Source: Moorella glycerini
Lineage (GTDB): Bacteria; Bacillota; DSM-521; Neomoorellales; Neomoorellaceae
Reading direction: 5' to 3'
Assembly (NCBI RefSeq): GCF_009735625.1
Contig: NZ_CP046244.1
Location: 496,001-560,000, forward strand
DNA length: 64,000 nt
In this document: positions 1 to 8,422 of the stretch, in pieces
Layout of the letters: each line of letters opens with the position of its first letter
Numbering within the stretch: position 1 is the stretch's first letter
The notes under the pieces: generated by a model
Told to the model about the DNA's origin: nothing
The model's input: the letters and a program-made list of their open reading frames with translations, nothing else
Databases searched by the model: none
Position numbers and translations under genes: made by a program

Positions 1-44
1 AGCTGATAGTAGGGAGGTACAAAAGAGTTTTTGTCTATAGCCAT
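1..44 (-). CDS. N-terminus of a GntR-family regulator (partial)
   Basis: Only the first 14 codons lie in the window; the rest runs off the left edge. They read MAIDKNSFVPPYYQ followed by a probable Leu. Such a Lys-Asn-Ser, Pro, Tyr-Tyr-Gln-Leu opening is typical of GntR-family repressors just before their winged-helix domain. The ATG at 42-44 is preceded by GAGGTGG with a 7-base spacer. A SigH-type promoter at 200-228 points at it across a leader of about 150 bases. The call rests on a very short stretch, and the effector and targets cannot be seen. Confidence 0.55.
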   Translation of the reverse strand, partial: MAIDKNSFVPPYYQ

Positions 45-199
45 GTGTTAACCACCTCACTCAGGTAGGAGTAACCAGTAGTAGGTATATCTTGAGCAAA
101 AACCATTTTTTTAAAGTCAGGACATCGGAAATCTGATACTTACCGGCATTTTTTCGTTTAACAATCCTGGGTTTCAAAAAAGCATTATCGTTTATACAG

Positions 200-228
200 C
201 TATTCTCCATTTATTTAATAATTCCTGC
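200..228 (-). promoter_or_regulatory. SigH-type promoter reading into the GntR gene
   Basis: The minus strand reads GCAGGAATT, 11 bases, GGAGAATAG. This fits the Bacillus SigH pattern RNAGGAWWW-N11-12-RNNGAATWW and the same sequence stands before ten other units in this window. Transcription would start near 192 and enter the GntR-like start codon at 44. The interval 229-440 shows no gene or structure that I can support. Confidence 0.65.
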
Positions 229-440
229 TTAAGGGGAAACTAACAGCAGCATTAATTTAGTTCAAGCCGAGCACTCGCTGCTACTACGTTTTTTCTCTTG
301 TGTTTTTTATAACTTGAAGATCCCATCTGGCAATTAGGCGGCCGTATCCAGAGCCAGGATCACGATCTTTCCACCCGCCATGATGCTTATCTCTATCCCC
401 GGAAAGGCCGGTAAACATGAAGCCCTTTTTTGCTCGCCTT

Positions 441-478
441 TATAAAATTAAAAGGCCCCGGCTAAGTCCAGGGGGCCT
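441..478 (-). terminator. Rho-independent terminator of the carbohydrate-binding gene
   Basis: AGGCCCC (453-459) pairs with GGGGCCT (472-478). On the minus strand the hairpin is followed by the T-rich run at 441-452. It lies 33 bases beyond the stop codon of the gene at 511-900. Confidence 0.75.
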
Positions 479-510
479 CTAGATCACTGTTATGGATAGG
501 AGGCTTGCTT

Positions 511-900
511 TTACTTGCGTCCCGGCAGGTTGCCGTTGTGGATTTCAAAGCTCCAGTTGAGGCCGTTATTGTTGTCCCAGTTGTTGGCGCTGTCCTTGAA
601 GCAGATGTTCAGGCGGCTGCCGTCTTCCACCCGGATGTTTTTCACCCAGCCGTAGCCGGTACGCTCCATGCGGTAATCATAGATATTCTGCCAGCTATTG
701 GCGTCCCCGTAACCGGTATGCAGCCATACCTGGTCGGCGCCGCAGGCATCCAGGAGACCGTGGTAAAGGATGGTCACTTCGTCGCCGGCGGTAATGGGTA
801 CCGGGTCCACCACCACCCCGCCGGGATATTCGGCCGCCCGCATCTGCTGCAGGCGCGTCCCTTCATCACTCACAAAGCGGCTGCGGTTTTTATCGCCCAA
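511..900 (-). CDS. Small stand-alone carbohydrate-binding-module protein
   Basis: A 129-residue protein without signal peptide or catalytic domain. The body resembles the starch-binding CBM25/CBM53 type: a beta-rich stretch with conserved aromatic positions (YHGLL, VWLHTGYG, YGWVKNI) and the closing pattern DNNNGLNWSFEI. Such modules usually form part of amylases or starch synthases; here one is alone, so it may act on glycogen-like polymer inside the cell. The start is TTG at 898-900, chosen because GGGGAGG lies 8 bases upstream; no ATG fits. A terminator follows. It is separated from the lipoate ligase gene by 159 bases and may be its own unit. The fold call is by pattern only. Confidence 0.6.
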   Translation of the reverse strand: MGDKNRSRFVSDEGTRLQQMRAAEYPGGVVVDPVPITAGDEVTILYHGLLDACGADQVWLHTGYGDANSWQNIYDYRMERTGYGWVKNIRVEDGSRLNICFKDSANNWDNNNGLNWSFEIHNGNLPGRK

Positions 901-913
901 ATCTATAACCTCC

Positions 914-945
914 CCAGGGAAAGTTGCTAAAATTAGTTTCCCTGG
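914..945 (-). promoter_or_regulatory. Perfect inverted repeat next to the ribosome-binding site
   Basis: CCAGGGAAA and TTTCCCTGG, nine bases each with a 14-base loop, end directly at the Shine-Dalgarno sequence of the carbohydrate-binding gene. It could be an operator or an mRNA hairpin limiting ribosome access; nothing in the sequence decides between the two. Confidence 0.4.
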
Positions 946-1059
946 AGCGAGGCGGGGCTATGCAAAAATGCTACCTTCTCGCCGGTCCGGTAATAGCGCT
1001 GCTCTCAGACACCAGGCGCGAAAAATGAGTTTAGAGATGCAGGTCGGTTCTTTAGGAAC

Positions 1060-1881
1060 TTACCGTCTTTCCAACCAGTCTTTACTGGCATATTTCGCCC
1101 TTAACTCCTCCAGGCGCCCTTTTTCCCCATCTGTCAGCTCTCCCCGTATAAATTCTAAGCCGTAGAGCCTGGTAAAGGCCCGGGCTATACCGGCCTTTAT
1201 TTCCCCTTCTTCGACCCGGCGGCCTAAAATTTCCTCCAGGCCGCAGGCCTGGTGGTAAAATTTATCCTTGAGGCGCTGGCGTACGGCTTCCGAAGGCATC
1301 TTCAGGACGGCAAAGAGGTCGTCAACATTTAAGGCGATGACTATCGACCCGTGCTGGAGGACCACGCCCCCTTTGCGGGTCTGGGCACTGCCTACCAGCT
1401 TGCGGCCGCCGCTGGTTATCTCATACCAGGAGGGGGCATCAAAACAGGCAGCCGAAGTATGCTCATCCTGGCCTCCTTTGCGGCCGGAGGCAATCTCCAC
1501 CGGCGCTCCCAGTTCCCTTAACCCCAGGGCCAGGGCCTCCGCCAGGCGCAGGTAAGAAGGGCGAATCCCGCCGGCCATGAGGGGGTGGTCTTCCCGGGCC
1601 ACCACGCTGTAAGTGACTTCATTGTCATGAAGGACGGCCCGGCCGCCGGTTAAGCGGCGCACCAGCCCCAGGCCCCGATCTTTAATAGCCTCCAGGTCAA
1701 TTTCTTTCTCTAACTGCTGGAAATACCCCAGGGAAATGGTTGGCGGCGACCAGGCGTAAAAACGTAAGGTCGGCGGCGTTTTGCCTTCCCGGTGCTCCAG
1801 GAGGATGGCCTCGTCCACGGCCATGTTGGTGTAAGGGTCGGTCACGCCGGTATCTAACAGCCGCCAGGTTTCAGCTGGCAT
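1060..1881 (-). CDS. Lipoate/octanoate-protein ligase family (LipM/LplA type)
   Basis: The 273-residue product attaches octanoyl or lipoyl groups to carrier proteins such as GcvH. The BPL_LplA_LipB fold is shown by RRLTGGRAVLHDNEVTYSV (residues 75-93), by a Cys in SAACFDAPS (C146), and by GRKLVGSAQ with the family lysine K161. The Cys position agrees with the catalytic cysteine of the octanoyltransferase LipM, which favours LipM over an ATP-dependent LplA; the two are hard to separate by eye. The ATG at 1879-1881 has GGGAGG upstream. The gene lies on the same strand as the glycine cleavage operon, whose H protein needs lipoyl groups. A structured leader precedes it. Confidence 0.8.
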   Translation of the reverse strand: MPAETWRLLDTGVTDPYTNMAVDEAILLEHREGKTPPTLRFYAWSPPTISLGYFQQLEKEIDLEAIKDRGLGLVRRLTGGRAVLHDNEVTYSVVAREDHPLMAGGIRPSYLRLAEALALGLRELGAPVEIASGRKGGQDEHTSAACFDAPSWYEITSGGRKLVGSAQTRKGGVVLQHGSIVIALNVDDLFAVLKMPSEAVRQRLKDKFYHQACGLEEILGRRVEEGEIKAGIARAFTRLYGLEFIRGELTDGEKGRLEELRAKYASKDWLERR

Positions 1882-2049
1882 AGATATACCTCCCTGGACC
1901 TGAACGGACTATATGACACAGAAATATTCCTGTTGTCTGGGGTGCCAGTCAACCGGGACAAGGCGAAGGCTGGTACCATCCTCGTCTACTGCGTGTCCCC
2001 GCTCCATACCTGATACAACCTCTTTTTACTTCCGTTTTTCTGTATTATA
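1882..2049 (-). promoter_or_regulatory. Promoter and structured mRNA leader of the lipoate-ligase gene
   Basis: TATAAT at 2044-2049 (minus strand) is a good -10 box, with a poor -35 region. The leader of about 155 bases can fold: GACACGCAG near 1995 can pair with CTGTGTC near 1915, enclosing GTTGACTGG/CCAGACAAC and GACGAGG/CCTTGTC hairpins. I do not recognise it as a known riboswitch. The last bases hold the Shine-Dalgarno site of the ligase gene. Confidence 0.4.
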
Positions 2050-2192
2050 ACAGATCCGGGAAATATAATCCCCATTAAAAACTGCACCCGGGGACTAATC
2101 TTAAATATTTACCCTGATATTGACATACTTCTCGCATAATGCTATCCTGTAAATAGATGGGAAAATATGTAATAATATTGCAGGTGTTGAAA

Positions 2193-2582
2193 ATGCCTGA
2201 AAGAAGCAGCGACTGGCTGCGGCAAGCAGAAGCAGACTTAAGGCATGCCATTAATTCGTTTAACGCCGGGGATTTTGAATGGTCCTGTTTTGCCGCCCAG
2301 CAGGCGGCGGAAAAAGCAGTAAAAGCATTATTTCAAAAGTTGCACCTTGATGCCTGGGGTCATACCGTGTCCATTTTACTAGCAAATCTTCCTGCGGAAA
2401 TTACCGTGCCCGGAAAATTGATTGAGCAAGCCAAAGTTATCGACAAGCATTATATCCCGGCCCGCTATCCGAATGGTTTTGAAATCGGAGCGCCCACCGA
2501 TTTTTACACTGCCGGGGAGGCCGACACCGCCATCAAGATTGCAGGTGAAATCATTGAATTCTGTAAGAGTCATCTCAGTTGA
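2193..2582 (+). CDS. HEPN-domain protein
   Basis: About 129 residues, nearly all helical, matching the HEPN family: SDWLRQAEADLRHA at the start, then CFAAQQAAEKAVKAL, the usual second helix. HEPN proteins pair with minimal nucleotidyltransferases; some pairs are toxin (RNase) and antitoxin. The RX4-6H catalytic motif of the toxic RNases is not clear here, so this may be a non-toxic HEPN. I chose ATG 2193 because AGGTG lies 9 bases upstream; an in-frame ATG at 2157 has no such site. The partner gene overlaps its 3' end. Confidence 0.75.
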   Translation: MPERSSDWLRQAEADLRHAINSFNAGDFEWSCFAAQQAAEKAVKALFQKLHLDAWGHTVSILLANLPAEITVPGKLIEQAKVIDKHYIPARYPNGFEIGAPTDFYTAGEADTAIKIAGEIIEFCKSHLS

Positions 2583-2874
2583 CGAAAATACTGTCAGAAA
2601 TGCCCTGGAAGACCTGGCGGCAAGGTTGAAGTCAAGGCCGGAGGTGCTGGCTGTTTACCTCTGCGGTTCCTGGGCAAGGGGGAACTACACCCCTTATAGC
2701 GACATCGACCTTTTGATTCTGGTTACAAATGACGATAGAAAACCCTGGGATAGAGTACCGGATTATTTGCCCGGCAAATTTCCCGTGGGGCTGGACCTTT
2801 TTGTGTACACCCCCGGCGAACTTAAAAACAGCCGTTTTGCCGGGGAGCTTTTAAAAAATGCCATCCAACTCTAG
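2554..2874 (+). CDS. MNT-type minimal nucleotidyltransferase
   Basis: A protein of about 106 residues with the nucleotidyltransferase signature CGSWARGNYTPYSDIDLLI, that is GS-X10-DXD, which binds metal and nucleotide. In MntA/HepT pairs this partner AMPylates and silences the HEPN toxin. The start is probably TTG 2554, six bases behind AGGTG, or GTG 2545; no ATG is suitable. It overlaps the HEPN gene by about 29 bases, suggesting translational coupling. Both genes are more AT-rich than the surrounding operons, as is common for mobile toxin-antitoxin pairs. Confidence 0.75.
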   Translation: MNSVRVISVDENTVRNALEDLAARLKSRPEVLAVYLCGSWARGNYTPYSDIDLLILVTNDDRKPWDRVPDYLPGKFPVGLDLFVYTPGELKNSRFAGELLKNAIQL

Positions 2875-2970
2875 CCTTGCTATACACTCCCTATGCTTAT
2901 GATTATCCCTAATAAGTGGCACAGCTTATTCTCCTGATTTAATTAGGTTGATCCAGGGAGCCGAATAAAA

Positions 2971-3207
2971 ATGGATGAATTAAAACCGCCATCGATACCG
3001 TTTATCGAGAAGGAAAAGATAATTGAGCTGTTAAAGTATTTCACCAAAGAAGAAGCAGCTATCTTAAGTATGCGTTACGGTATAAATCAGCCCGCCATGC
3101 CGATTTATAAGATTGCCGAAGTAACAAATATGGACCTTACAAAAACGAAGTTAATGCTAAGGGATATTGAAAGACGTTTACTTAATAAATTACGCTCGAG
3201 CAAGTAA
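2971..3207 (+). CDS. Small sigma-70 region-4-like DNA-binding protein
   Basis: This 78-residue protein resembles only region 4 of sigma-70 factors: KEEAAILSMRYGI, then IYKIAEVTNMDLTKTKLMLRDIERRLLNKLR, a helix-turn-helix followed by the basic helix that in sigma factors contacts the -35 box. There is no region 2, so it cannot act as a complete sigma factor; it could be a regulator built on the same fold. The start ATG has AGGGAG upstream. It stands alone next to the group II intron, and its role is unknown. Confidence 0.55.
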   Translation: MDELKPPSIPFIEKEKIIELLKYFTKEEAAILSMRYGINQPAMPIYKIAEVTNMDLTKTKLMLRDIERRLLNKLRSSK

Positions 3208-3275
3208 GCAGCATCCCTCCTCCCTTACTACCGGGTATAAGCTTCGGTAAAATGCGTTTTATTAGGTATAGATCG

Positions 3276-5163
3276 ATCGAGTAGGAGGGGGCGGCTAGCC
3301 CCCGTCCTCTCACACCACCGGACATGCGGGTCCGCATCCGGCGGTTCACCAAGCTTGACGAAGACTTTGATAACGTTCGGTTAAGCTCATCAGGCCCTGG
3401 GACTGCCAGTAGGCATTACCCAGGGCTCTATTCATTGGCCCATGGGCCATTCGCCACGGCCCTTTGCGGGCGTTGGCGAAATTATGCACCACCCAATCCG
3501 GCAATCCCAATGCGCGTAGCTCGCGGTACCTGGTCCGTACTCGCTTCCACTGCTTCCAGAGGCACATGCGTAGCCTTCTCCGCATCCAGCCTTCCAAGTT
3601 CCTGAAAGTGCTGGGCGTGTCGGCCAGGGCGAAGTATCCTATCCATCCACCCAGGTAGGCGTTTAGCCGCTCTATGCGCTCTTCCATGCTTACGGGCTTA
3701 TTCCGGGAAGTTATCTCCCGAATTTTCATCTTAACCCGTTCAATGGTTTGCGGCGCTAGACGGATAAGGATTTCTCCGGCTTTGGCTTTGTACATGCTAA
3801 ACCCCAGGAATTTTAGTTTCCACGGCCGGTCTACCGCGCTCTTCTGCTCGTTAATCTTGAGCTTTAACCGCTCCTGCAGGAAGTTGCGGATACTGGCCAT
3901 GACCCTTTCTCCCGCCCGTTTGCTTTTGACGTAGATGTTGCAGTCATCGGCGTAACGGACGAACTTGTGGCCCCTCTTTTCCAGCTCTTTGTCCAGGTCG
4001 TCCAGGAGGATGTTGGCCAAAAGCGGGCTTAAGGGTCCGCCCTGGGGCGTCCCTTCTGCCGTCTCCATGACCACTCCCTTCACCATGACGCCTGCGGTAA
4101 GATAGCGGCGGATAAGGGTAAGTACCCTCTTATCCGTTACTTTCCGGGCCACCCGGGCCATGAGTATGTCGTGGTTTACCCGGTCAAAATATTTCTCGAT
4201 GTCCAGGTCCACCGCCCATTCGTATCCTTCTTCTACGTATTGTCGCGCCTTCTTTACCGCGTCATGGGCTCTCCTTCCGGGTCGGAACCCGAAACTGTTT
4301 TCTGAGAACTGCGGGTCAAAAATGGGCGTCAATACTTGCAGGAGCGCCTGCTGGATCAGGCGGTCCATTACGGTGGGTATCCCTAGCAGCCGTTTGCCTC
4401 CTCCGGGTTTCGGGATTTCGACCCGGCGCACGGGCTTCGGTCTGTAGGTTCCTGCGAGCAGTTCTTCCCGGATGCGCGGCCATTCGGTACGAATTTGGTC
4501 CCGAAGCCGTTCGGTCGGGATGCCATCTACGCCGGGCGCGCCTCCGTTCCGCTCTACACGCTTTAGAGCGGCCAGCATGTTACTCCTGGCCACCACCTGT
4601 TCCATCAGGCCGCTACCTTGGCCTCTGCGAGGTGACGTTCCGCTTTGTGCCGGAGAAGAACTCGGCCCTCCCGCGGTCCCCTGCGGCTTCACCACTTCCT
4701 CCCGTGGGCAGGCCCCTTCCGGGGTTTTCTGCTGTCTTCGTCCTTCTCGCGAACGCATCGTTTCACCTCTGACTTGATGTTCGGGCCTTCCCCTGCGGTT
4801 CATGACCCCCAGGGTACTATGCCTTCTGCTGACTCCTGCCGGTTCAGTCGTGCCTTTCGACACGGGTTACCAGCTTTCCCTGGCCTACCCGGCAGGTCTC
4901 CCCGGGTAAGAGCGTTAACCTTCACCCCGCGCCCGCCCCATCTACTCTACCGCCCCTTGGCAGCCTGGGATTTCGCTGTGTATTGCCAGCTCATCCGGAC
5001 GGTCTAGCCTCGTATGGGGTTCTTGTTCATCGGGCCGTGGCTTTGCCTCCGGCTTCCTTCAGATTCCACCTCGCGATGGACACCCTTGCCTTTGGCTAAC
5101 AGACTGTGCTGCCTCGCCTGCAGTGGACTTTCACCACTAAGTTAACGCCCATGCCGGGCGCAC
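3276..5163 (-). mobile_element. Class C (IIC) group II intron
   Basis: The element begins on the minus strand at 5163 with GTGCGCCCGGCATGGGCG and ends near 3276 with CCTCCTACTCGAT. Domain V (GAACCGCCGGATGCGG up to GTCCGGTGGTGTGA) and domain VI lie at about 3280-3350. These blocks closely resemble the Oceanobacillus-type IIC introns. IIC introns prefer to insert behind rho-independent terminators, and this copy starts three bases past the T-run of the glycine-cleavage terminator (5166-5197). It encodes its own reverse transcriptase. About 1.89 kb; it appears intact. Confidence 0.9.
3346..4758 (-). CDS. ltrA: Group II intron reverse transcriptase/maturase
   Basis: The 470-residue protein supports splicing and retrohoming of the surrounding intron. 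Visible parts are RT block 1 (GGAPGVDGIPTERL), the fingers with FGFRPGRRAHDA, the palm motif QGGPLSPLLANI and the catalytic FVRYADDCNIYV. A maturase X domain lies toward the C-terminus (AYLGGWIGYFALA), followed by the short basic C-terminus typical of class C proteins, which lack an HNH endonuclease. An in-frame start exists at 4863, but ATG 4758 is preceded by AGAGGTG at 5 bases and opens with the usual MRSREG sequence. No frameshift is seen. Confidence 0.93.
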   Translation of the reverse strand: MRSREGRRQQKTPEGACPREEVVKPQGTAGGPSSSPAQSGTSPRRGQGSGLMEQVVARSNMLAALKRVERNGGAPGVDGIPTERLRDQIRTEWPRIREELLAGTYRPKPVRRVEIPKPGGGKRLLGIPTVMDRLIQQALLQVLTPIFDPQFSENSFGFRPGRRAHDAVKKARQYVEEGYEWAVDLDIEKYFDRVNHDILMARVARKVTDKRVLTLIRRYLTAGVMVKGVVMETAEGTPQGGPLSPLLANILLDDLDKELEKRGHKFVRYADDCNIYVKSKRAGERVMASIRNFLQERLKLKINEQKSAVDRPWKLKFLGFSMYKAKAGEILIRLAPQTIERVKMKIREITSRNKPVSMEERIERLNAYLGGWIGYFALADTPSTFRNLEGWMRRRLRMCLWKQWKRVRTRYRELRALGLPDWVVHNFANARKGPWRMAHGPMNRALGNAYWQSQGLMSLTERYQSLRQAW

Positions 5164-5165
5164 AG

Positions 5166-5197
5166 TAAAAGCCGGCAGCCCTGTACCTGCCGGCTTT
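5166..5197 (-). terminator. Terminator of the glycine cleavage operon
   Basis: AAAGCCGGCAG (5168-5178) pairs with CTGCCGGCTTT (5187-5197) and on the minus strand is followed by TTTTACT. It lies 23 bases behind the gcvPB stop and directly before the group II intron. Confidence 0.9.
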
Positions 5198-5219
5198 GCT
5201 CATCTTTCGCCAGGGACGG

Positions 5220-6677
5220 CTATTTTCCCTGCCAGCGTAAGACCGGATTCCGGGCGGCGCCGACTTCGTCCAGGCGCCGCACCGGGGTGTTATGGGGCGC
5301 GCTGTGGAGGAGGTCCGGATTCTCGACTACTTCTTTACTGATAGCTATCAAAGCATCGCAGAAGGCATCCAGGGTTTCCTTGGGCTCCGTTTCCGTGGGC
5401 TCAATCATCATGGCCTCCGGAACAACCAGGGGGAAGTAGATGGTCGGCGCGTGGAAGCCGTAGTCCAGGAGGCGTTTGGCGATATCCAGGGTATGAACGC
5501 CGGCGTCACTAACCTCTTTAGAAGGAACAATGACAAACTCATGCTTGCACACCCGGTCGAAAGGCACCTTGAAGTAGGGCCTGAGGCGCGCCAGCATATA
5601 ATTGGCGTTTAAAACGGCCTGCTCGCTGGCCATTTTCAGGCCGGCAGGACCCAGGGTACGGATATAGGAGTAGGCCTTGACCATAACGCCGAAGTTGCCG
5701 TAGAAGGAACGTACCTGGCCGATGGTCTGCGGCCGGTCGTAATCCAGGTAATACTGGCCGGCTTCGTTGCAAGCCACCACCGGTACCGGCAGGAAGGGCG
5801 CCAGGTGCTTTTTCACCCCCACCGGGCCGCTACCGGGTCCGCCGCCGCCGTGGGGGGTGGCAAAGGTCTTGTGGAGGTTCAGGTGTACCACATCAAAGCC
5901 CATATCCCCCGGCCGGGTAATACCCATAATGGCGTTCAGGTTGGCGCCGTCATAATAGAGGAGCCCGCCGGCCGCGTGGACCAGGGCGGCCATGGCTTCA
6001 ATATCGCTTTCAAAAAGGCCTAAAGTGTTGGGATTGGTCAGCATGAGGGCCGCCGTGCGGGGGCCGACGGCCGCCTGCAGGGCTTCCAGATCCACCAGGC
6101 CCCGCTCGTCCGAGGGTATCTGGACTACCTCCAGGCCGGCCATGGCGGCGCTGGCCGGATTGGTCCCGTGGGCAGAATCCGGCACCAGTACCTGGCGGCG
6201 TTCCAGGTCGCCGCGGCTCTGATGATAGGCGGCAATAATGGCCAGGCCGGTATACTCGCCGTGGGCCCCGGCGGCCGGCTGCAGGGTAACGGCGTCCATA
6301 CCGGTGATTTCCGCGAGATACTCCTGCAGGTTGTACATGAGTTCCAGGGCGCCCTGGGCCGCTTCCACCGGCACCAGGGGGTGCAGGCCGGTAAAGCCGG
6401 GCAAACCGGCGGCCGCTTCATTGACCTTGGGGTTGTACTTCATAGTGCAGGAGCCCAGGGGGTAAAAGCCGGTATCCACACCGTAGTTCATGCTCGACAG
6501 GTGGGTAAAATGGCGGACGACTTCCACTTCGCCCAGCTCCGGCAGGGCGGCATCAGCCCGGCGGCGGGCCGCTGCCGGGAGGTAATCCTCTACCTTCCCC
6601 GGCACGTCGCACTCCGGCAGGGTATAACCCCGCCGGCCGGGAGCCCCCAGTTCAAAAAGTAACGGTTCCGTCTTCAT
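5220..6677 (-). CDS. gcvPB: Glycine dehydrogenase (decarboxylating) subunit 2
   Basis: The 485-residue C-terminal half of the P protein. With GcvPA it decarboxylates glycine and passes aminomethyl to the lipoyl arm of GcvH. It carries the pyridoxal-phosphate lysine in [18 protein letters not shown], preceded by [10 protein letters not shown], and the tetra-glycine loop near the cofactor. The N-terminus has [18 protein letters not shown], also typical. Length agrees with the family. Last gene of the operon; its start overlaps the gcvPA stop by four bases (ATGA). Confidence 0.97.
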   Translation of the reverse strand: MKTEPLLFELGAPGRRGYTLPECDVPGKVEDYLPAAARRRADAALPELGEVEVVRHFTHLSSMNYGVDTGFYPLGSCTMKYNPKVNEAAAGLPGFTGLHPLVPVEAAQGALELMYNLQEYLAEITGMDAVTLQPAAGAHGEYTGLAIIAAYHQSRGDLERRQVLVPDSAHGTNPASAAMAGLEVVQIPSDERGLVDLEALQAAVGPRTAALMLTNPNTLGLFESDIEAMAALVHAAGGLLYYDGANLNAIMGITRPGDMGFDVVHLNLHKTFATPHGGGGPGSGPVGVKKHLAPFLPVPVVACNEAGQYYLDYDRPQTIGQVRSFYGNFGVMVKAYSYIRTLGPAGLKMASEQAVLNANYMLARLRPYFKVPFDRVCKHEFVIVPSKEVSDAGVHTLDIAKRLLDYGFHAPTIYFPLVVPEAMMIEPTETEPKETLDAFCDALIAISKEVVENPDLLHSAPHNTPVRRLDEVGAARNPVLRWQGK

Positions 6678-8008
6678 GCCAGTATCCCTCCCATGGCCGC
6701 TACCAAAGCGTCAATTTCGGCCCTGGTCCGCACTTCCGTGACGGTAAAGAGCATGGCGCCTGCAAGTTCCGGGTAATAAGGACTCAAGTCAAAACCGGCG
6801 GCAAAACCCTGATCCGCCAGGCCCCGGGCCACCTCCCCTGGCCCCCTTTTCGTCCTCAGGACAAACTCGCAGAAGAAGGGGCCATTAAAGACCGGCGTCA
6901 CCCCCGGCAGGTCGGCCAGCCTGTCGTAGGCGTAATGGGCCTTCAGCAGGCACTGGCGGGCCACTTCTTTCAGGCCCTCCCTGCCCAGGGCCGCGAGATA
7001 TATGGTGGCTGCCAGGGCGCAGAGGGCTTCATTGGAGCAGATGTTGGAAGTAGCTTTCTCGCGGCGGATATGCTGCTCCCGGGCCTGGAGGGTCAGGACA
7101 AAGGCCCGTTTACCTTCGACATCAGTGGTCTGGCCGACGATGCGGCCCGGCAGCCGCCGTACCAGTTTCTCCCGGGCGACGATAAAGCCCAGGTAAGGGC
7201 CGCCGAAGTTCAGGGGATTGCCCAGGCCCTGGCCCTCGCCTACGGCCAGGTCGGCCTCGTATTCCCCCGGTGCCGCCAGTAGTCCTAAGGAAATGGGGTC
7301 CACGACGGCAATGCTTAAAGCCCCGGCCTGATGGGCCAGTTCCGTTGCTGCGGCCATGGATTCAATTTGACCAAAGAAATTAGGATTCTGCAGGATAACC
7401 CCGGCAACGTCCTTCCCGGCCATTTTTTCCAGGGCAGCCAGGTCCGTCCGGCCATCAGCCAGGGGTATCTCCACCAGCTCTACTCCCTGGCCTCTGGTAT
7501 AGGTAGTCAGGACGGCCCGGTACTGGGGATTGACGGCCCGGGAAACTAAAATCTTCTGGCGCCGGGCGGCGTTGCAGGCCACCAGGGCCGCCTCGGCTGT
7601 GGCCGTAGCCCCGTCGTAATGGGAAGCCGTGGCTACATCCAGGCCCGTCAACTCGCACATTAATGATTGAAATTCAAAAATGGCCTGTAAAGTCCCCTGG
7701 CTAATCTCCGGCTGGTAAGGTGTGTAGGCCGTGTAAAACTCGGAGCGGGCCAGGAGGTGGCCTACCACGCTGGGAATATAATGTTCGTAAGCTCCGGCGC
7801 CCAGGAAGGAGACCAGCCTTTTATTCTTCCCGGCCAGTTCTTCCAGGTGGCGCCAGACCTCGGCTTCCGCCATGGGCCGGGGGAGATTGAGGTCCCGGCC
7901 CAGGCGGACAGTCGCCGGTATGTCAGTAAAAAGCTCTTCCATCCGGTTGGCACCGCAGGCCGCCAGCATCTGCTGCCGTTCCGCTGCCGTGGTGGGAATG
8001 TACGTCAT
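6674..8008 (-). CDS. gcvPA: Glycine dehydrogenase (decarboxylating) subunit 1
   Basis: The 444-residue N-terminal half of the P protein, found as a separate polypeptide in many Firmicutes and archaea. Characteristic segments are [13 protein letters not shown] at the start, [36 protein letters not shown], and [14 protein letters not shown]. It forms the catalytic heterotetramer with GcvPB. ATG 8008 lies five bases after the gcvH stop, behind GGAGAAGGGGGAG. Translation is coupled to gcvPB. Confidence 0.97.
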   Translation of the reverse strand: MTYIPTTAAERQQMLAACGANRMEELFTDIPATVRLGRDLNLPRPMAEAEVWRHLEELAGKNKRLVSFLGAGAYEHYIPSVVGHLLARSEFYTAYTPYQPEISQGTLQAIFEFQSLMCELTGLDVATASHYDGATATAEAALVACNAARRQKILVSRAVNPQYRAVLTTYTRGQGVELVEIPLADGRTDLAALEKMAGKDVAGVILQNPNFFGQIESMAAATELAHQAGALSIAVVDPISLGLLAAPGEYEADLAVGEGQGLGNPLNFGGPYLGFIVAREKLVRRLPGRIVGQTTDVEGKRAFVLTLQAREQHIRREKATSNICSNEALCALAATIYLAALGREGLKEVARQCLLKAHYAYDRLADLPGVTPVFNGPFFCEFVLRTKRGPGEVARGLADQGFAAGFDLSPYYPELAGAMLFTVTEVRTRAEIDALVAAMGGILA

Positions 8009-8012
8009 CCCC

Positions 8013-8405
8013 CTACTCCCCCTTCTCCTCCTTTACCAGTTGCCGGTAAGCGCCGGCATCCATCAGGTCTTCCACTTCAGCCGGGTCACTCATTTCCAGT
8101 TCAATCATCCAGCCCTTGCCGTAAGGGTCGGCGTTGATGTCCTGGGGTGAATCCAGGAGGGTTTCATTGACGGCGACGACTTTGCCGCCTACCGGTGCGT
8201 AGACATCGGAGGCCGACTTGACGGACTCGACGACGCCAAAGCTGTCACCGGCAGCCAGTTCGTCGCCCACCTGGGGTAACTCGACAAAGACGATATCCCC
8301 CAGGGCTTCCTGGGCGTAGTCGGTAATGCCGATGCGGGCGCGATTGCCCTCAACTTCCACCCATTCATGATCCTTGCTGTAATACAGGTTAGCAGGGAAT
8401 TCCAT
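8013..8405 (-). CDS. gcvH: Glycine cleavage system H protein
   Basis: A 130-residue lipoyl carrier that shuttles the aminomethyl group between P, T and L proteins. The lipoylated lysine is K63 in VVESVKSASD; the flanking DIVFVELPQVGD and GWMIELE strands complete the lipoyl domain. The ATG at 8403-8405 has AAGGAGGAATGGGAAG upstream. No lpd (L protein) gene is in the window. The lipoate-ligase-type gene at 1060-1881 could supply the cofactor. Confidence 0.97.
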   Translation of the reverse strand: MEFPANLYYSKDHEWVEVEGNRARIGITDYAQEALGDIVFVELPQVGDELAAGDSFGVVESVKSASDVYAPVGGKVVAVNETLLDSPQDINADPYGKGWMIELEMSDPAEVEDLMDAGAYRQLVKEEKGE

Positions 8406-8422
8406 CTTCCCATTCCTCCTTC

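Noticed and set aside
505-930. Plus-strand frame opposite the carbohydrate-binding gene
   Set aside because: It is antisense to a gene with a clear domain, ribosome-binding site and terminator and has no family pattern.
1905-2000. TGGTACC and CTTGTCCC in the lipoate-ligase leader resemble a T-box antiterminator
   Set aside because: There is no Stem I, the ACCGCG block is absent, and the gene is not an aminoacyl-tRNA synthetase or amino-acid gene.
2910-2935. TGGCACAGCTTATT before the sigma-region-4-like gene looked like a Sigma-54 promoter
   Set aside because: The -12 element lacks the invariant GC, and the spacing does not fit; AATAAG/CTTATT is more likely a small hairpin.
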